Below the pieces are notes generated by a model. The model searched no databases and was not told the DNA's origin. It saw nothing but the letters and a program-made list of their open reading frames with translations. Source: SHWC01 sp050173345 (GTDB lineage Bacteria > Pseudomonadota > Alphaproteobacteria > UBA828). Taken from it: a stretch of 64,000 nt of DNA. Position numbers and translations under genes: made by a program. Shown in pieces: positions 48,235-58,819 of the stretch. Where the stretch lies: contig JBFXKW010000015.1 of NCBI GenBank assembly GCA_050173345.1, positions 1 through 64,000 on the forward strand, in the 5' to 3' direction. Position 1 is the first letter of the stretch. Every line of letters begins with the position of its first letter.

Positions 48235-49824
48235 TCAAAGCTCGCCGATGGGCGCCGGCTCCGGCGCGGGCTCCAGGGCACGCCGCGCCCGCCGCAGCAT
48301 GAGCCCGGCGATGAGTGCCGCGGTGAGCAGCACGCCGGCGCTGATGATCGCGACCAGTTCGAACGCCGCACCGAACGCCTCGCGCGCGCTGCCGAGCAGG
48401 GGCGTGCCGAGCCGCGCGGGCAGTTGCCCTGCTGTGGCCATGGCTCCGCCGAGCGTATCGCGCGCCGCCTCCGCCGCCGCGACGGGCACGCCGTCCGGGA
48501 TCGCGTCGGCCATCAGGCCGCGGTAGATGAAGGTGCCGATGGTGCCGAGCAAGGCGATGCCGAGCGCGCCGCCGAACTCGGCACCGGTCTCGGAGATCGC
48601 CGAGGCCGCGCCGGCGCGCTCGGGCGGCGCGCTGCCGACGATCAAATCGGTCGTCAGGGTGACCACGGGTGCCAAGCCGAGCGCGAAGACCACCGAGCCG
48701 GCCACGAGGAGCATGAGCGCCGCATCGCCGCCGACCTGGGTAAGCACGATGAAGCCGACGGCCGCGACGCCGATGCCGACCACCAGCACGCGCGCCGGGC
48801 GGGCCCGGCGCGCCAGTATCGGGGCGAGCGTGGAGCCCACCACGAACGCCGCCATGGACGGCACGGTCCACAGACCCGCCTGCAGCGGCGACAGGCCGAG
48901 CACGAGCTGCAAATACTGCGCGATGAAGAGGAACGAGCCAAACGCGACCAGCAGGCAGAGCACGTTGGTGACGAGCGAGGCGCTGAACGCCGGCGCGCGG
49001 AACAGGCGAAGGTCGATCAGCGGGTCGGCCAGCCCCTTCTGCCGGCGCACGAAGGCAAGGCCGAGAACGAGCCCGACCGCGATCGAGAGGATCGGCAGCC
49101 AGCCGAACCCGTCCTGCGCGATCAGCTTGAAGCCGAGGATCACCGCGAGCACGGCGAGCAGCGATAGCGTCGCGCTGATCAGGTCGAGCCGGCCCGCCTT
49201 GGGGTCGCGGTATTCCGGCAGCAGCACCGGGCCGACTGCGAGCAGCAGCAGCATCACCGGCACGCCGACGAGGAACACCGAGCCCCACCAGAAATGCTCG
49301 AGCAGCACGCCGCCGATGAGCGGGCCGATCGCGCCGCCGACCGAATAGCTGGTGACCCATACCGCGATGGCGACCGTGCGCTGCCCCGCATCCAGGAACA
49401 TGTTGCGGATCAGTGAAAGGGTCGAGGGCGCGAGCGTCGCGCCGGCGATACCGAGCAATGCGCGCGCCGCGATCAGCATCTCGGCGCTATGGGAGAACGC
49501 GGCGAGCACCGAGGCGAGGCCGAATGCGGCGGCACCGATCAGCAGCAGCTTGCGGCGCCCGATGCGGTCGCCGAGCGTGCCCATCGTGATCAGGAGGCCG
49601 GCGATCAGGAAGCCGTAGATATCGACGATCCAGAGCAGCTCGGAGCTGGTCGGCTTGAGGTCGGCGCTCAGGTGCGGCACCGCAAGGTTCAGCACCGTCA
49701 GGTCCATCGAATAGAGCATGCAGGGCAGCGCGAGCACGGCGAGCCCGACCCACTCCCGCCGGCCGGCCTTGGGCTCGGCCGCGGCGGATGCGTGCACGCT
49801 CTCCTCTTGCTGGACAGCCGTCAT
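48235..49824 (-). CDS. DHA2-family (14-TM, EmrB/QacA type) MFS exporter (529 aa)
   Basis: This is a drug:H+ antiporter. About 14 hydrophobic segments run through residues 25-515. DLTVLNLAVPHLSADL (motif D1-like, ~45-60), LGDRIGRRKLLLIG (motif A, ~93-106), and GIAGATLAPSTLSLIRNMF (~140-158) are typical. The DHA2 14-TM class exports lipophilic compounds or antibiotics. The start at 49824 has gaggag upstream, and an upstream in-frame start is unlikely. It has its own ECF-type promoter (49889-49915) and belongs to the sigma regulon. Confidence 0.88.
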   Translation of the reverse strand: MTAVQQEESVHASAAAEPKAGRREWVGLAVLALPCMLYSMDLTVLNLAVPHLSADLKPTSSELLWIVDIYGFLIAGLLITMGTLGDRIGRRKLLLIGAAAFGLASVLAAFSHSAEMLIAARALLGIAGATLAPSTLSLIRNMFLDAGQRTVAIAVWVTSYSVGGAIGPLIGGVLLEHFWWGSVFLVGVPVMLLLLAVGPVLLPEYRDPKAGRLDLISATLSLLAVLAVILGFKLIAQDGFGWLPILSIAVGLVLGLAFVRRQKGLADPLIDLRLFRAPAFSASLVTNVLCLLVAFGSFLFIAQYLQLVLGLSPLQAGLWTVPSMAAFVVGSTLAPILARRARPARVLVVGIGVAAVGFIVLTQVGGDAALMLLVAGSVVFALGLAPVVTLTTDLIVGSAPPERAGAASAISETGAEFGGALGIALLGTIGTFIYRGLMADAIPDGVPVAAAEAARDTLGGAMATAGQLPARLGTPLLGSAREAFGAAFELVAIISAGVLLTAALIAGLMLRRARRALEPAPEPAPIGEL

Positions 49825-49888
49825 GGGGCTCCTCTCTGACGCGCGTCCTACGCCTTGGCCCAATTGGGGGCGCACCGATCATCCAAGG

Positions 49889-49915
49889 GACGAACGGGAC
49901 AGGGCCAAGCCGACG
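49889..49915 (-). promoter_or_regulatory. ECF42-type promoter P2 before the MFS exporter gene
   Basis: The minus strand has CGTCGG (complement of 49910-49915), 17 bases, then CGTC (complement of 49889-49892), and GTTCGTCC..TGGATGATCG as in P1. It is 64 bases before the exporter start codon. Confidence 0.78.
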
Positions 49916-49979
49916 GGGCGGCGGATTTTATTGACCGGAGACGGAAGCTCCAACGATTTGCCTGTGACCGGCGAAGGAA

Positions 49980-51254
49980 TCAGCTAGTGCCCGGCCTACC
50001 GCTTGGCAATGTGCTGTCCTTCATGAGGCGGTCGAGATGCAGCCGGATATGGGCGGCCTCGGCCGGCGTATGCGCCAGCGCGATCGCCCGGTCGAAGGCG
50101 ATGCGGGCATCCTCGCAGCGGCCGAGCTGCATCAGCAGCGCGCCTTTCACGCCGAAGAAATGGAAATAGCCGGAGAGCGGCGCGGCGAGCGGCTCGATCA
50201 AGGCGAGCGCCGCCTCGGCGCCGCGCAGCTTGGCGACCGCGACCGCGCGGTTGAGCGTCACCACCGGAGAAGGTTGCAGCGGTTCGAGCGCGGCGTAGAG
50301 CCGCTCGATCCCGGCCCAGTCGGTATCCGCCGGCCGCGGGGCTTGCGCGTGCAGCGCGGCGATCGCGGCCTGAATCTGATAGGGGCCGGGGCGCCGGTGG
50401 CGCGCCGCCTTCTCGACCAGGGCGAGCCCCTCCGCGATCAGCTCGCGGTCCCACAGGCCGCGGTCCTGGTCGTCGAGCAGGATGATGGCGCCCTCCGCAT
50501 CGAGCCGCGCCGGCGCGCGCGCGTGCTGGAGCAGGAGCAGCGCAGCCAGGCCCATGATCTCGGGCTCGCCCGGGAACAGCCGGAGCAGCAGCCGCGCGAG
50601 CCGGATCGCCTCCTCGCACAGCGTCTGGCGGATATGCGCCTCGCCGCCGCTCGCCGAGTAGCCCTCGTTGAAGAGGAGGTAGATCATCGCGGCGACGGCG
50701 GCGAGCCGCTCGGCACGTTCCACCGCACCCGGCGTCTCGAACGGGATGTCGGCCGCCGCGATGCGCCGCTTCGCCCGCGTGATGCGCTGTTCCATGGCGC
50801 TCTCGGAGACCAGGAAGGCGCGCGCGATCTCCTTGACCGAGAGGCCGGAGACGATGCGGAGCGCGAGCGCGATCTGCTGCGTCGCCGGCAGTTCGGGATG
50901 GCAGCAGATGAAGAGCAGCCTGAGCACGTCGTCGCGATAGTGCGAGCTGTCGAGCCGCTCCGCGACGTCGGCCTCGGCGTCGCCGAGGTCCGAGATCAGT
51001 TCGTCGTCGGGCAGCGCCTCGGTCCGGCGTTGGCGGCGCACATCGTCGAGCGCGGCGTTGCGGCCGACCAGGGTGAGCCAGCCGACCGCGTCGCGCGGCG
51101 GGCCGTTCACCGGCCAGTGCTTGAGCGCACGCAGGCAGGCTTCCTGGAACGCCTCCTCGGCCTGGTCGAGGTCGCGAAAATAGCGCAGCAGCGCGCCGAG
51201 CGCCCGGGGCCGCGCGGCGGTCAGCGCCGCGTCGATCCAGGCGAGGTCGCTCAC
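49980..51254 (-). CDS. ECF sigma factor with C-terminal TPR-like extension, ECF42 type (424 aa)
   Basis: The N-terminal half is a sigma-70 region 2 (~10-75; RALGALLRYFRDLDQAEEAFQ) and region 4 (~110-170; LSVKEIARAFLVSESAMEQRITRAKRRI). The rest (~175-420) is a long helical extension with TPR-like repeats (AAMIYLLFNEGYSASGG, LYAALEPLQPSPVVTLNRAVA, LGRCEDARIAFDRAIALA). ECF42 proteins have this extension, lack a membrane anti-sigma factor and are genetically linked to DGPF proteins, as here. The gene overlaps the DGPF gene by 4 bases. It probably transcribes its own operon and the two other units with matching promoters. Confidence 0.9.
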   Translation of the reverse strand: MSDLAWIDAALTAARPRALGALLRYFRDLDQAEEAFQEACLRALKHWPVNGPPRDAVGWLTLVGRNAALDDVRRQRRTEALPDDELISDLGDAEADVAERLDSSHYRDDVLRLLFICCHPELPATQQIALALRIVSGLSVKEIARAFLVSESAMEQRITRAKRRIAAADIPFETPGAVERAERLAAVAAMIYLLFNEGYSASGGEAHIRQTLCEEAIRLARLLLRLFPGEPEIMGLAALLLLQHARAPARLDAEGAIILLDDQDRGLWDRELIAEGLALVEKAARHRRPGPYQIQAAIAALHAQAPRPADTDWAGIERLYAALEPLQPSPVVTLNRAVAVAKLRGAEAALALIEPLAAPLSGYFHFFGVKGALLMQLGRCEDARIAFDRAIALAHTPAEAAHIRLHLDRLMKDSTLPSGRPGTS

Positions 51255-51631
51255 GCCGCCTCGCCCAACGGCTGGAACACCGCGATCGGGCGGATTTCGA
51301 GCGCGCCAGCAAGCCCGGCCGAGACCCGCGGGCCGGCCAGCAGGCGGGCGGCCTCGATGGCGTCCTCGAGCGTCGGGCAGTCGATCACGTAGAAGCCGAG
51401 AAGTTGCTCCTTGGTCTCGGCGAACGGCCCGTCGATGACCACGATGTCGCGGCCCTCCCTGAGCGTGGTCGCCGCGGTGGTCGGCATCAGGCGGGCGACC
51501 GGGCCGAGCCGGCCGTGCGCGGCCACCCGCTTCCGCACGCCCTTGAGCTCGGCCATCAGCGCATCGTCCTCCTCCTTGGTCAGGGCGCAGACCGCGCCTT
51601 CGTCGTCGTAGCAGAGAATGGCGTAGAGCAT
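51251..51631 (-). CDS. DGPF/YCII-family protein encoded with the sigma factor (126 aa)
   Basis: MLYAILCYDDEGAVCALTKEE begins a YCII fold and VIDGPFAETKEQLLGFYVID carries the DGPF motif at ~66-85. It is translationally coupled to the sigma factor gene (4-base overlap) and preceded by promoter P3. DGPF proteins co-occur with ECF42 sigma factors and are suspected to take part in sensing or in the response. The mechanism is not known. An aaggagg site precedes ATG 51631. Confidence 0.9.
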   Translation of the reverse strand: MLYAILCYDDEGAVCALTKEEDDALMAELKGVRKRVAAHGRLGPVARLMPTTAATTLREGRDIVVIDGPFAETKEQLLGFYVIDCPTLEDAIEAARLLAGPRVSAGLAGALEIRPIAVFQPLGEAA

Positions 51632-51659
51632 GCGGGCCCTCCTTCGGCTCTATCCTGAG

Positions 51660-51686
51660 GACGGGCGAGTATGCCCGATGCCGACA
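51660..51686 (-). promoter_or_regulatory. ECF42-type promoter P3 before the DGPF-sigma operon
   Basis: The minus strand has TGTCGG (complement of 51681-51686), 17 bases, then CGTC (complement of 51660-51663), followed by CTCAGGAT. It lies 28 bases before the start codon and suggests autoregulation. Confidence 0.77.
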
Positions 51687-51743
51687 GCGCCGGCCCCGTA
51701 CGGCGGCGGCGACCGCGCTCGGTTAATCAAATCGGGGTGGCTT

Positions 51744-51756
51744 GATAGGTCTTATC
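51744..51756. promoter_or_regulatory. Palindrome gataggtcttatc upstream of fdsG
   Basis: Imperfect dyad GATA-G-G-T-C-T-TATC (one mismatched pair) about 86-98 bases before the fdsG start. LysR-type regulators such as FdsR control fds operons in other bacteria and bind A/T-rich dyads. No LysR gene is adjacent, so this is only a candidate. Confidence 0.35.
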
Positions 51757-51841
51757 TATGTCAACATCGGAACAATTCGATTGATCGCCAACGCGGCATG
51801 TACACCTTTAAAAACTGAGCGTGCGACCAAGCGAGTGCGAA

Positions 51842-52317
51842 ATGCCGGGCCGAACCCAGTGGGATAGCGATCAGGCGGCGCGCCTGATCGACGAGCATAA
51901 GCATGCGCCCGGCGCCCTGCTGCCGATCCTGCACGCCCTGCAGGACGCGTTCGGCTATGTCGATGCCGCCGCTGTGCCGCTGATCGCGAGCGCGCTCAAT
52001 CTGAGCCGTGCCGAGGTGCACGGCGTGATCAGCTTCTATCACGATTTCCGCGACGCGCCGCCGGGCCGGCACGTCGTCAAGCTGTGCCGGGCCGAGGCCT
52101 GCCAGTCGATGGGCAGTGCGCGGCTGATCGACCATGTGAAGCAACGGCTCGGCATCGATTTCCACCAGACCAGCGCGGACGGGCGCTACACGCTCGAGCC
52201 GGTATTCTGCCTCGGCGACTGCTCGTGCGCGCCGGCGCTCACCATCGACGGCAAGGTGCACGGCCGCGTCGACCCGGCGCGCTTCGATGCCCTGCTGGAA
52301 CGGGCGGAGCGGCGGCG

Positions 52318-52321
<4 letters not shown>
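51842..52321 (+). CDS. fdsG: NAD-dependent formate dehydrogenase gamma subunit (159 aa)
   Basis: This is a NuoE-like thioredoxin-fold subunit. The [2Fe-2S] ligands are Cys82, Cys87, Cys123 and Cys127 (LCRAEACQ and FCLGDCSC). It passes electrons within the FdsGBAD complex. The helical N-terminus (ALLPILHALQDAFGYVD) and VHGVISFYHDF are typical. A GTG at 51821 would add seven residues. Neither start has a strong ribosome site, so the start is uncertain by a few codons. It overlaps fdsB by 4 bases and opens the fdsGBA-fdhD-fdsD operon. Confidence 0.9.
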
Positions 52322-53883
<1,562 letters not shown>

Positions 53884-53896
53884 AGGAGAACGCGTC

Positions 53897-56743
53897 ATGC
53901 CTCTGCTCAAGGAAACCGACTACGGCACGCCGGTATCGACGGCCGAGCAGTCGGTCACGCTCGAGATCGACGGCGACGCGGTCACCGTGCCCGCCGGCAC
54001 CTCGATCATGCACGCCGCCATGACGCGCGACGTCAAGATCCCGAAGCTGTGCGCGACCGACAGCCTGGAGGCGTTCGGCTCCTGCCGGCTCTGCCTGGTC
54101 GAGATCGAGGGCCGCAAGGGCACGCCTGCCTCCTGCACCACGCCGGTTGAGCCCGGCATGAAGGTGCGCACCCAGACGCCGCGCCTCGCCAAGCTGCGCC
54201 GCGGCGTCATGGAGCTCTATATCTCCGACCATCCGCTCGACTGCCTGACCTGCTCGGCCAACGGCGATTGCGAGCTGCAGGACATGGCGGGCGCGGTCGG
54301 CCTGCGCGAGGTGCGCTACGGCTATGACGGCGCCAACCACCTGAAGGCGGGCAAGGACGAGTCCAACCCCTATTTCACCTTCGATGCCTCGAAGTGCATC
54401 GTCTGCTCGCGCTGCGTGCGCGCCTGCGAGGAGACGCAGGGCACCTTCGCGCTCACCATCGACGGGCGCGGCTTCGCCTCCAAGGTGGCGGCGGGCCAGG
54501 ACGAGGGCTTCTTCGATTCCGAATGCGTGAGCTGCGGCGCCTGCGTGCAGGCCTGCCCGACTGCGACCTTGATGGAGAACACCGTCATCGAGGCCGGCAC
54601 GCCCGAGCACAGCGTGATCACCACCTGTGCCTATTGCGGCGTCGGCTGCTCGTTCAAGGCCGAGATGAAGGGTGCGGAGGTGGTGCGCATGGTGCCGTTC
54701 AAGGACGGCAAGGCGAACCACGGCCATTCCTGCGTCAAGGGCCGCTTCGCCTGGGGCTACGCCACCCACAAGGACCGCATCGTGAAGCCGATGGTCCGCG
54801 CCAAGATCACCGATCCCTGGCGCGAGGTGAGCTGGGAGGAGGCGATCCAGCACGCGGCCTCCGAATTCCGCCGCATCCAGGCGAAATACGGCGCCGGCGC
54901 GATCGGCGGCATCACCTCCTCGCGCTGCACCAACGAGGAGACCTTCCTGGTCCAGAAGCTGGTGCGCGCGGTGTTCGGCAATAACAACGTCGATACCTGC
55001 GCGCGGGTCTGCCATTCGCCGACCGGCTACGGTCTGAAGACCACGTTCGGCACCTCCGCGGGCACGCAGGACTTCGATTCGGTCGATGACGCCGATGTCG
55101 TCATGGTGATCGGCGCCAACCCGACCGACGCGCATCCGGTGTTCGCCTCGCGTATGAAGAAGCGGTTGCGCCAGGGCGCACGCCTCATCGTCGTCGACCC
55201 GCGCCGCACCGAGCTGGTCCGTTCGCCCCATATCGCCGCCGACCATCATCTCCAGCTCATGCCCGGCACCAACGTCGCGGTGATCAATGCCATGGCGCAT
55301 GTCGTGGTCACCGAGGGGCTGGTCGACGAGGCCTATGTGCGCGAGCGTTGCGAGCCGGCCGACTTCGAGACCTGGCGCGCCTTCGTCGCCGAGCCGCGCA
55401 ACTCGCCGGAAGCCACCGAGGCGCTCACCGGCGTGCCGGCCGAGGAGGTGCGCGCCGCGGCCCGGCTCTATGCGACCGGCGGCAACGCCGCGATCTATTA
55501 CGGCCTCGGCGTCACCGAGCACAGCCAGGGCTCGACCATGGTGATGGGCATGGCGAACCTCGCCATGGCGACCGGCAACATCGGCCGGCGCGGCGTCGGC
55601 GTGAACCCGCTGCGCGGCCAGAACAACGTGCAGGGCTCGTGCGACATGGGCTCGTTCCCGCACGAGTTCTCGGGCTACCGTCACGTCTCGGAAGACCCGG
55701 TGCGCGAGCTGTTCGAGCGCGCCTGGGGCATCGGGCTCGACGCCGAGCCGGGCCTGCGCATCCCGAACATGCTGGACGCCGCGGTCGACGGCAGCTTCAA
55801 GGGCCTCTATGTGCAGGGCGAGGACATCGCGCAGTCCGACCCCGACACCCAGCACGTCACCGCCGGCCTCGAGGCGATGGAGTGCGTCGTGGTGCAGGAC
55901 CTCTTCCTGAACGAGACCGCGAACTACGCCCATGTCTTCCTGCCCGGCGCCTCGTTCCTCGAGAAGGACGGCACCTTCACCAACGCCGAGCGGCGCATCA
56001 GCCGGGTGCGCAAGGCGATGGCGCCGCTCGCCGGCAAGGCCGACTGGGAGGTCACGGTCGAGCTCGCGAACACGCTCGGCTATCCGATGCGCTATGCCCA
56101 CCCGTCCGAGATCATGGACGAGATCGCGCGCCTCACGCCGAGCTTCGCCGGGGTGAGCTATGAACGGCTCGACGAACTCGGCAGCATCCAGTGGCCGTGC
56201 AACGAGAAGGCGCCGGAGGGCACGCCGATCATGCATGTCGGCGGCTTCGTGCGCGGCAAGGGCCGCTTCATGATCACCGAGTTCGTGCCGACCGACGAGC
56301 GCACCGGCGCGCGCTTCCCGCTCATCCTCACCACCGGGCGCATCCTCTCGCAATACAATGTCGGCGCGCAGACCCGGCGCACCGACAACGTCCTCTGGTA
56401 TGAGGAGGACGTGCTCGAGATCCATCCCTTCGACGCCGAGGCGCGCGGCATCAAGGACGGCGACCTCGTCGCGCTCGAAAGCCGCGTCGGCGAGACCGCG
56501 CTGCACGCCGTGATCACCGACCGGGTGCAGCCGGGCGTCGTCTACACCACCTTCCATTTCGCCGAGACCGGTGCCAACGTGGTCACCACCGAATACTCCG
56601 ACTGGGCGACCAACTGCCCCGAATACAAGGTGACCGCCGTGCAGGTGCATCGCGTCAGCCACCTCTCGAACTGGCAGGAGGGCTATCGGGAGCTCCGCCG
56701 CAAGACGCGCCGCATCGCCAACGTCGGCGAGGCCGCGGAGTAG
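53897..56743 (+). CDS. fdsA: Molybdenum/tungsten formate dehydrogenase alpha subunit (948 aa)
   Basis: This is the catalytic subunit that oxidises formate to CO2. The N-terminal NuoG-like section (1-~235) holds a [2Fe-2S] domain (LCATDSLEAFGSCRLC), a His/Cys [4Fe-4S] site (HPLDCLTCSANGDC) and a pair of [4Fe-4S] clusters (CIVCSRCVRACEE and CVSCGACVQACP). The molybdopterin domain begins with another cluster (CAYCGVGCSF). The active-site Cys372-His373 lies in CARVCHSPTGYG. NPLRGQNNVQGSCDMG binds the bis-MGD cofactor. No selenocysteine codon is used. An aaggag site precedes ATG. Length is normal for FdsA. It is followed by fdhD, needed for sulphuration of the cofactor. Confidence 0.94.
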   Translation: MPLLKETDYGTPVSTAEQSVTLEIDGDAVTVPAGTSIMHAAMTRDVKIPKLCATDSLEAFGSCRLCLVEIEGRKGTPASCTTPVEPGMKVRTQTPRLAKLRRGVMELYISDHPLDCLTCSANGDCELQDMAGAVGLREVRYGYDGANHLKAGKDESNPYFTFDASKCIVCSRCVRACEETQGTFALTIDGRGFASKVAAGQDEGFFDSECVSCGACVQACPTATLMENTVIEAGTPEHSVITTCAYCGVGCSFKAEMKGAEVVRMVPFKDGKANHGHSCVKGRFAWGYATHKDRIVKPMVRAKITDPWREVSWEEAIQHAASEFRRIQAKYGAGAIGGITSSRCTNEETFLVQKLVRAVFGNNNVDTCARVCHSPTGYGLKTTFGTSAGTQDFDSVDDADVVMVIGANPTDAHPVFASRMKKRLRQGARLIVVDPRRTELVRSPHIAADHHLQLMPGTNVAVINAMAHVVVTEGLVDEAYVRERCEPADFETWRAFVAEPRNSPEATEALTGVPAEEVRAAARLYATGGNAAIYYGLGVTEHSQGSTMVMGMANLAMATGNIGRRGVGVNPLRGQNNVQGSCDMGSFPHEFSGYRHVSEDPVRELFERAWGIGLDAEPGLRIPNMLDAAVDGSFKGLYVQGEDIAQSDPDTQHVTAGLEAMECVVVQDLFLNETANYAHVFLPGASFLEKDGTFTNAERRISRVRKAMAPLAGKADWEVTVELANTLGYPMRYAHPSEIMDEIARLTPSFAGVSYERLDELGSIQWPCNEKAPEGTPIMHVGGFVRGKGRFMITEFVPTDERTGARFPLILTTGRILSQYNVGAQTRRTDNVLWYEEDVLEIHPFDAEARGIKDGDLVALESRVGETALHAVITDRVQPGVVYTTFHFAETGANVVTTEYSDWATNCPEYKVTAVQVHRVSHLSNWQEGYRELRRKTRRIANVGEAAE

Positions 56744-56754
56744 GCGCCGCCGCC

Positions 56755-57600
56755 ATGGCCGTCCCCCAGCCCACGCTCGCGCCGACCAGCCTCGCCCCGG
56801 TCGAGCGTGTGCTGCCGGACGGCAGCTCGGCCGCGGTCTCCGAGGTGGTCGCCGAGGAGGTGCCGGTCGCGCTCGTCTATAACGGCATCAGCCATGTCGT
56901 GATGATGGCGACCCCGGCCGACCTGGTCGATTTCGGCCTCGGCTTCTCGCTGAGCGAAGGCATCATCGAACGCGCCGACGAGCTCTACGACATCGCGGTC
57001 GCCGTGGTGGAGAACGGCATCGAGGTGCGCATGTCGATCGCGCTCGACCGCTTCGCCACGCTCAAGGAGCGCCGCCGCAGCATTGCCGGGCGCACCGGCT
57101 GCGGCCTGTGCGGCGTCGAGAGCCTCAAGGAGGCGGTGCGCCACTACGCGCCGATCGACTCCGAGCTGCGCTTCCGCATCGAGGCGATCAACGCGGCGCT
57201 CGCCGAGCTGCCCAAGCGCCAGACCGTGAACCGCGCGACCGGCTCGGTCCACGCCGCGGCCTGGACCTCGCCTTCGGGCGCGATCGTGCTGGTGCGGGAA
57301 GACGTCGGCCGGCACAACGCGTTCGACAAGCTGATCGGCGCGCTCGCCTGGCGCGGCATGCTCGGCGTGCCGGGCTTCGCCGTGATCACCAGCCGCTGCA
57401 GCGTCGAGATGGTGCAGAAGGCGGCCGCCGCCGGCATCCCGCTCCTCGTTGCGATCTCGGCGCCGACCGCGCTGGCGCGCCGGCTCGCCGACGAATGCCG
57501 GCTCACGTTGGTCGCGCTGGCGCGGCGGGACAGCCTCCTGATCGTCACCCATCCCTGGCGCCTCGACCGTGACCGCGACCCCGAGAGGCTCGCCTCATGA
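56755..57600 (+). CDS. fdhD: Formate dehydrogenase sulfurtransferase FdhD/FdsC (281 aa)
   Basis: This protein transfers sulphur from a cysteine desulfurase to the molybdenum cofactor of formate dehydrogenase. The conserved GCGLCG loop has Cys116 and Cys119, and TGSVHAAAWTSP and VGRHNAFDKLIG are family motifs. It starts 11 bases after fdsA and overlaps fdsD by 4 bases. In fds operons this gene is also called fdsC. Confidence 0.93.
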   Translation: MAVPQPTLAPTSLAPVERVLPDGSSAAVSEVVAEEVPVALVYNGISHVVMMATPADLVDFGLGFSLSEGIIERADELYDIAVAVVENGIEVRMSIALDRFATLKERRRSIAGRTGCGLCGVESLKEAVRHYAPIDSELRFRIEAINAALAELPKRQTVNRATGSVHAAAWTSPSGAIVLVREDVGRHNAFDKLIGALAWRGMLGVPGFAVITSRCSVEMVQKAAAAGIPLLVAISAPTALARRLADECRLTLVALARRDSLLIVTHPWRLDRDRDPERLAS

Positions 57601-57812
57601 CCGCCGAACGCCTGGTCCACATGGCGAACCAGATCGCACGCTTCTTCGCCGCCTATCCGCACGATCAGGCGGTCGAGAGCATCGCGGACCACCTCAAGAA
57701 GTTCTGGGAGCCGCGCATGCGCAAGCAGATCGCGGCCTATATCGAGAGCACCGGCGGCAAGGGGCTCGACCCGCTGGCGCTCGAAGCCATCGGCAAGCTG
57801 GCGGCCGCCTAG
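57597..57812 (+). CDS. fdsD: Formate dehydrogenase delta subunit (71 aa)
   Basis: This is the small FdsD subunit, which stabilises the complex and interacts with FdsA. RLVHMANQIARFFAAYPHD at the N-terminus, AVESIADHLKKFWEPRMRK next, and a final IAAYIESTGGKGLDPLALEA match the family. It overlaps fdhD by 4 bases and closes the operon. Confidence 0.92.
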   Translation: MTAERLVHMANQIARFFAAYPHDQAVESIADHLKKFWEPRMRKQIAAYIESTGGKGLDPLALEAIGKLAAA

Positions 57813-57838
57813 GCCGCGGGCACGAAGCCCGAACCTGC

Positions 57839-58660
57839 CTATCTCATGGACGGACGCCAGCCGGCGTCCCGCGCCTCCCGCTCGGAGCAGAACCAGCGTT
57901 CGCCCTTCGACGCGCTGATCACCGTGCGGTCGTAATACGCGCCGCCCGGCACGTGATAGATGCGCTCGCCCCGCTTGCTGACATTGCCCTTGATGTCGCA
58001 ATCGACCGAGGCGGTTACGACGGGCTTGGCGCGCTCGCCCGGCTTGGCGCGCGCGGCGGCGCGCCACTCCCACGGCGCGACGAACTCGCCGGCCCAGAGA
58101 CCCCGGCGGGCCGCCTGGGCTTCCGCCTGCTCGCCGGCATACATGCCGTTGCTGTATTGCGGGTAGTCGATCGCCAGCCCCTCGGCGACCAGCCAGGCAT
58201 TGAGGTCGAGCGTGCCGAGCCGGCAGACCGCGACGATGCGGCCATAGCGGTCGACGTCGCGCTCCTCGCATGCCACCGTGGCGCGGCCGATGCGGTCGGC
58301 GAGCGCAAGGGCCGCGACCTGGCCGCAACGATAGGCCTTGCCCGCCGCGTTGCGACAGGTCTGGCCGTCCTCGGGCGCGTCGATCCCGAACAGCCTGATC
58401 CTTTGGCCGTGAACCTCGATCGTGTCGCCGTCGATCACCGAGGCGGTGCCGGCCAGCGCCAGTGCCTCAGCCGGAGGCGGGACGGAGGCGGTGAGCTGCC
58501 TCTGGAAGGGCGGCCACGGCCCGAAGGCGATCAGCGCCCAGAGCGCACACAGCGTGCCGGTGAGAATGAGCGTCGAGGGCCGCAGCCGGCGGGCGCCGGC
58601 GCGCCGACGCTGCGCGGCCCCGCCGCTATAGACGCGCCAGTCCTTGGGTCGCGCGACCAT
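57839..58660 (-). CDS. Membrane-anchored staphylococcal nuclease-like protein (273 aa)
   Basis: Residues 30-48 form a membrane helix or uncleaved signal (STLILTGTLCALWALIAFG). An SNase-like domain follows at ~70-195: SVIDGDTIEVHG (75-86), RIRLFGIDAPEDGQTC (87-102), RDVDRYGRIVAVCRLG and LVAEGLAIDYPQY. The acidic and Arg residues of the nuclease site are retained. The C-terminal ~60 residues (CDIKGNVSKRGERIYHVPG and WFCSEREARDAGWR) match a small Ada-like metal-binding tail seen in some such nucleases. Probably a periplasmic or membrane-bound nuclease. It is convergent with fdsD and has no clear functional link to it. Confidence 0.84.
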   Translation of the reverse strand: MVARPKDWRVYSGGAAQRRRAGARRLRPSTLILTGTLCALWALIAFGPWPPFQRQLTASVPPPAEALALAGTASVIDGDTIEVHGQRIRLFGIDAPEDGQTCRNAAGKAYRCGQVAALALADRIGRATVACEERDVDRYGRIVAVCRLGTLDLNAWLVAEGLAIDYPQYSNGMYAGEQAEAQAARRGLWAGEFVAPWEWRAAARAKPGERAKPVVTASVDCDIKGNVSKRGERIYHVPGGAYYDRTVISASKGERWFCSEREARDAGWRPSMR

Positions 58661-58819
58661 CGGATCACCCGGGCAGACTCCTTGGGCGATCCCACTGAAC
58701 GCAGGACAAGCTGAATCGGGCCTTACCGGAGAGGGTTAAAGCCGGCCGATGCTACGGCTATGCTCGCCGGCGCCGCCGGGGATAACCTTCGGCGGCAACG
58801 TCATAAGGGGAGATGCTGG

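Noticed and set aside
48181..48235. A run of seven T residues (48189-48195) as an intrinsic terminator
   Set aside because: For the minus-strand exporter gene the run appears as A in the RNA, and no plus-strand gene ends there.
49921..49945. A third copy of the GntR-type core near ttattgaccggag
   Set aside because: Only the left half matches (ttgaccgg). The right half and the cctgccca flank are absent.
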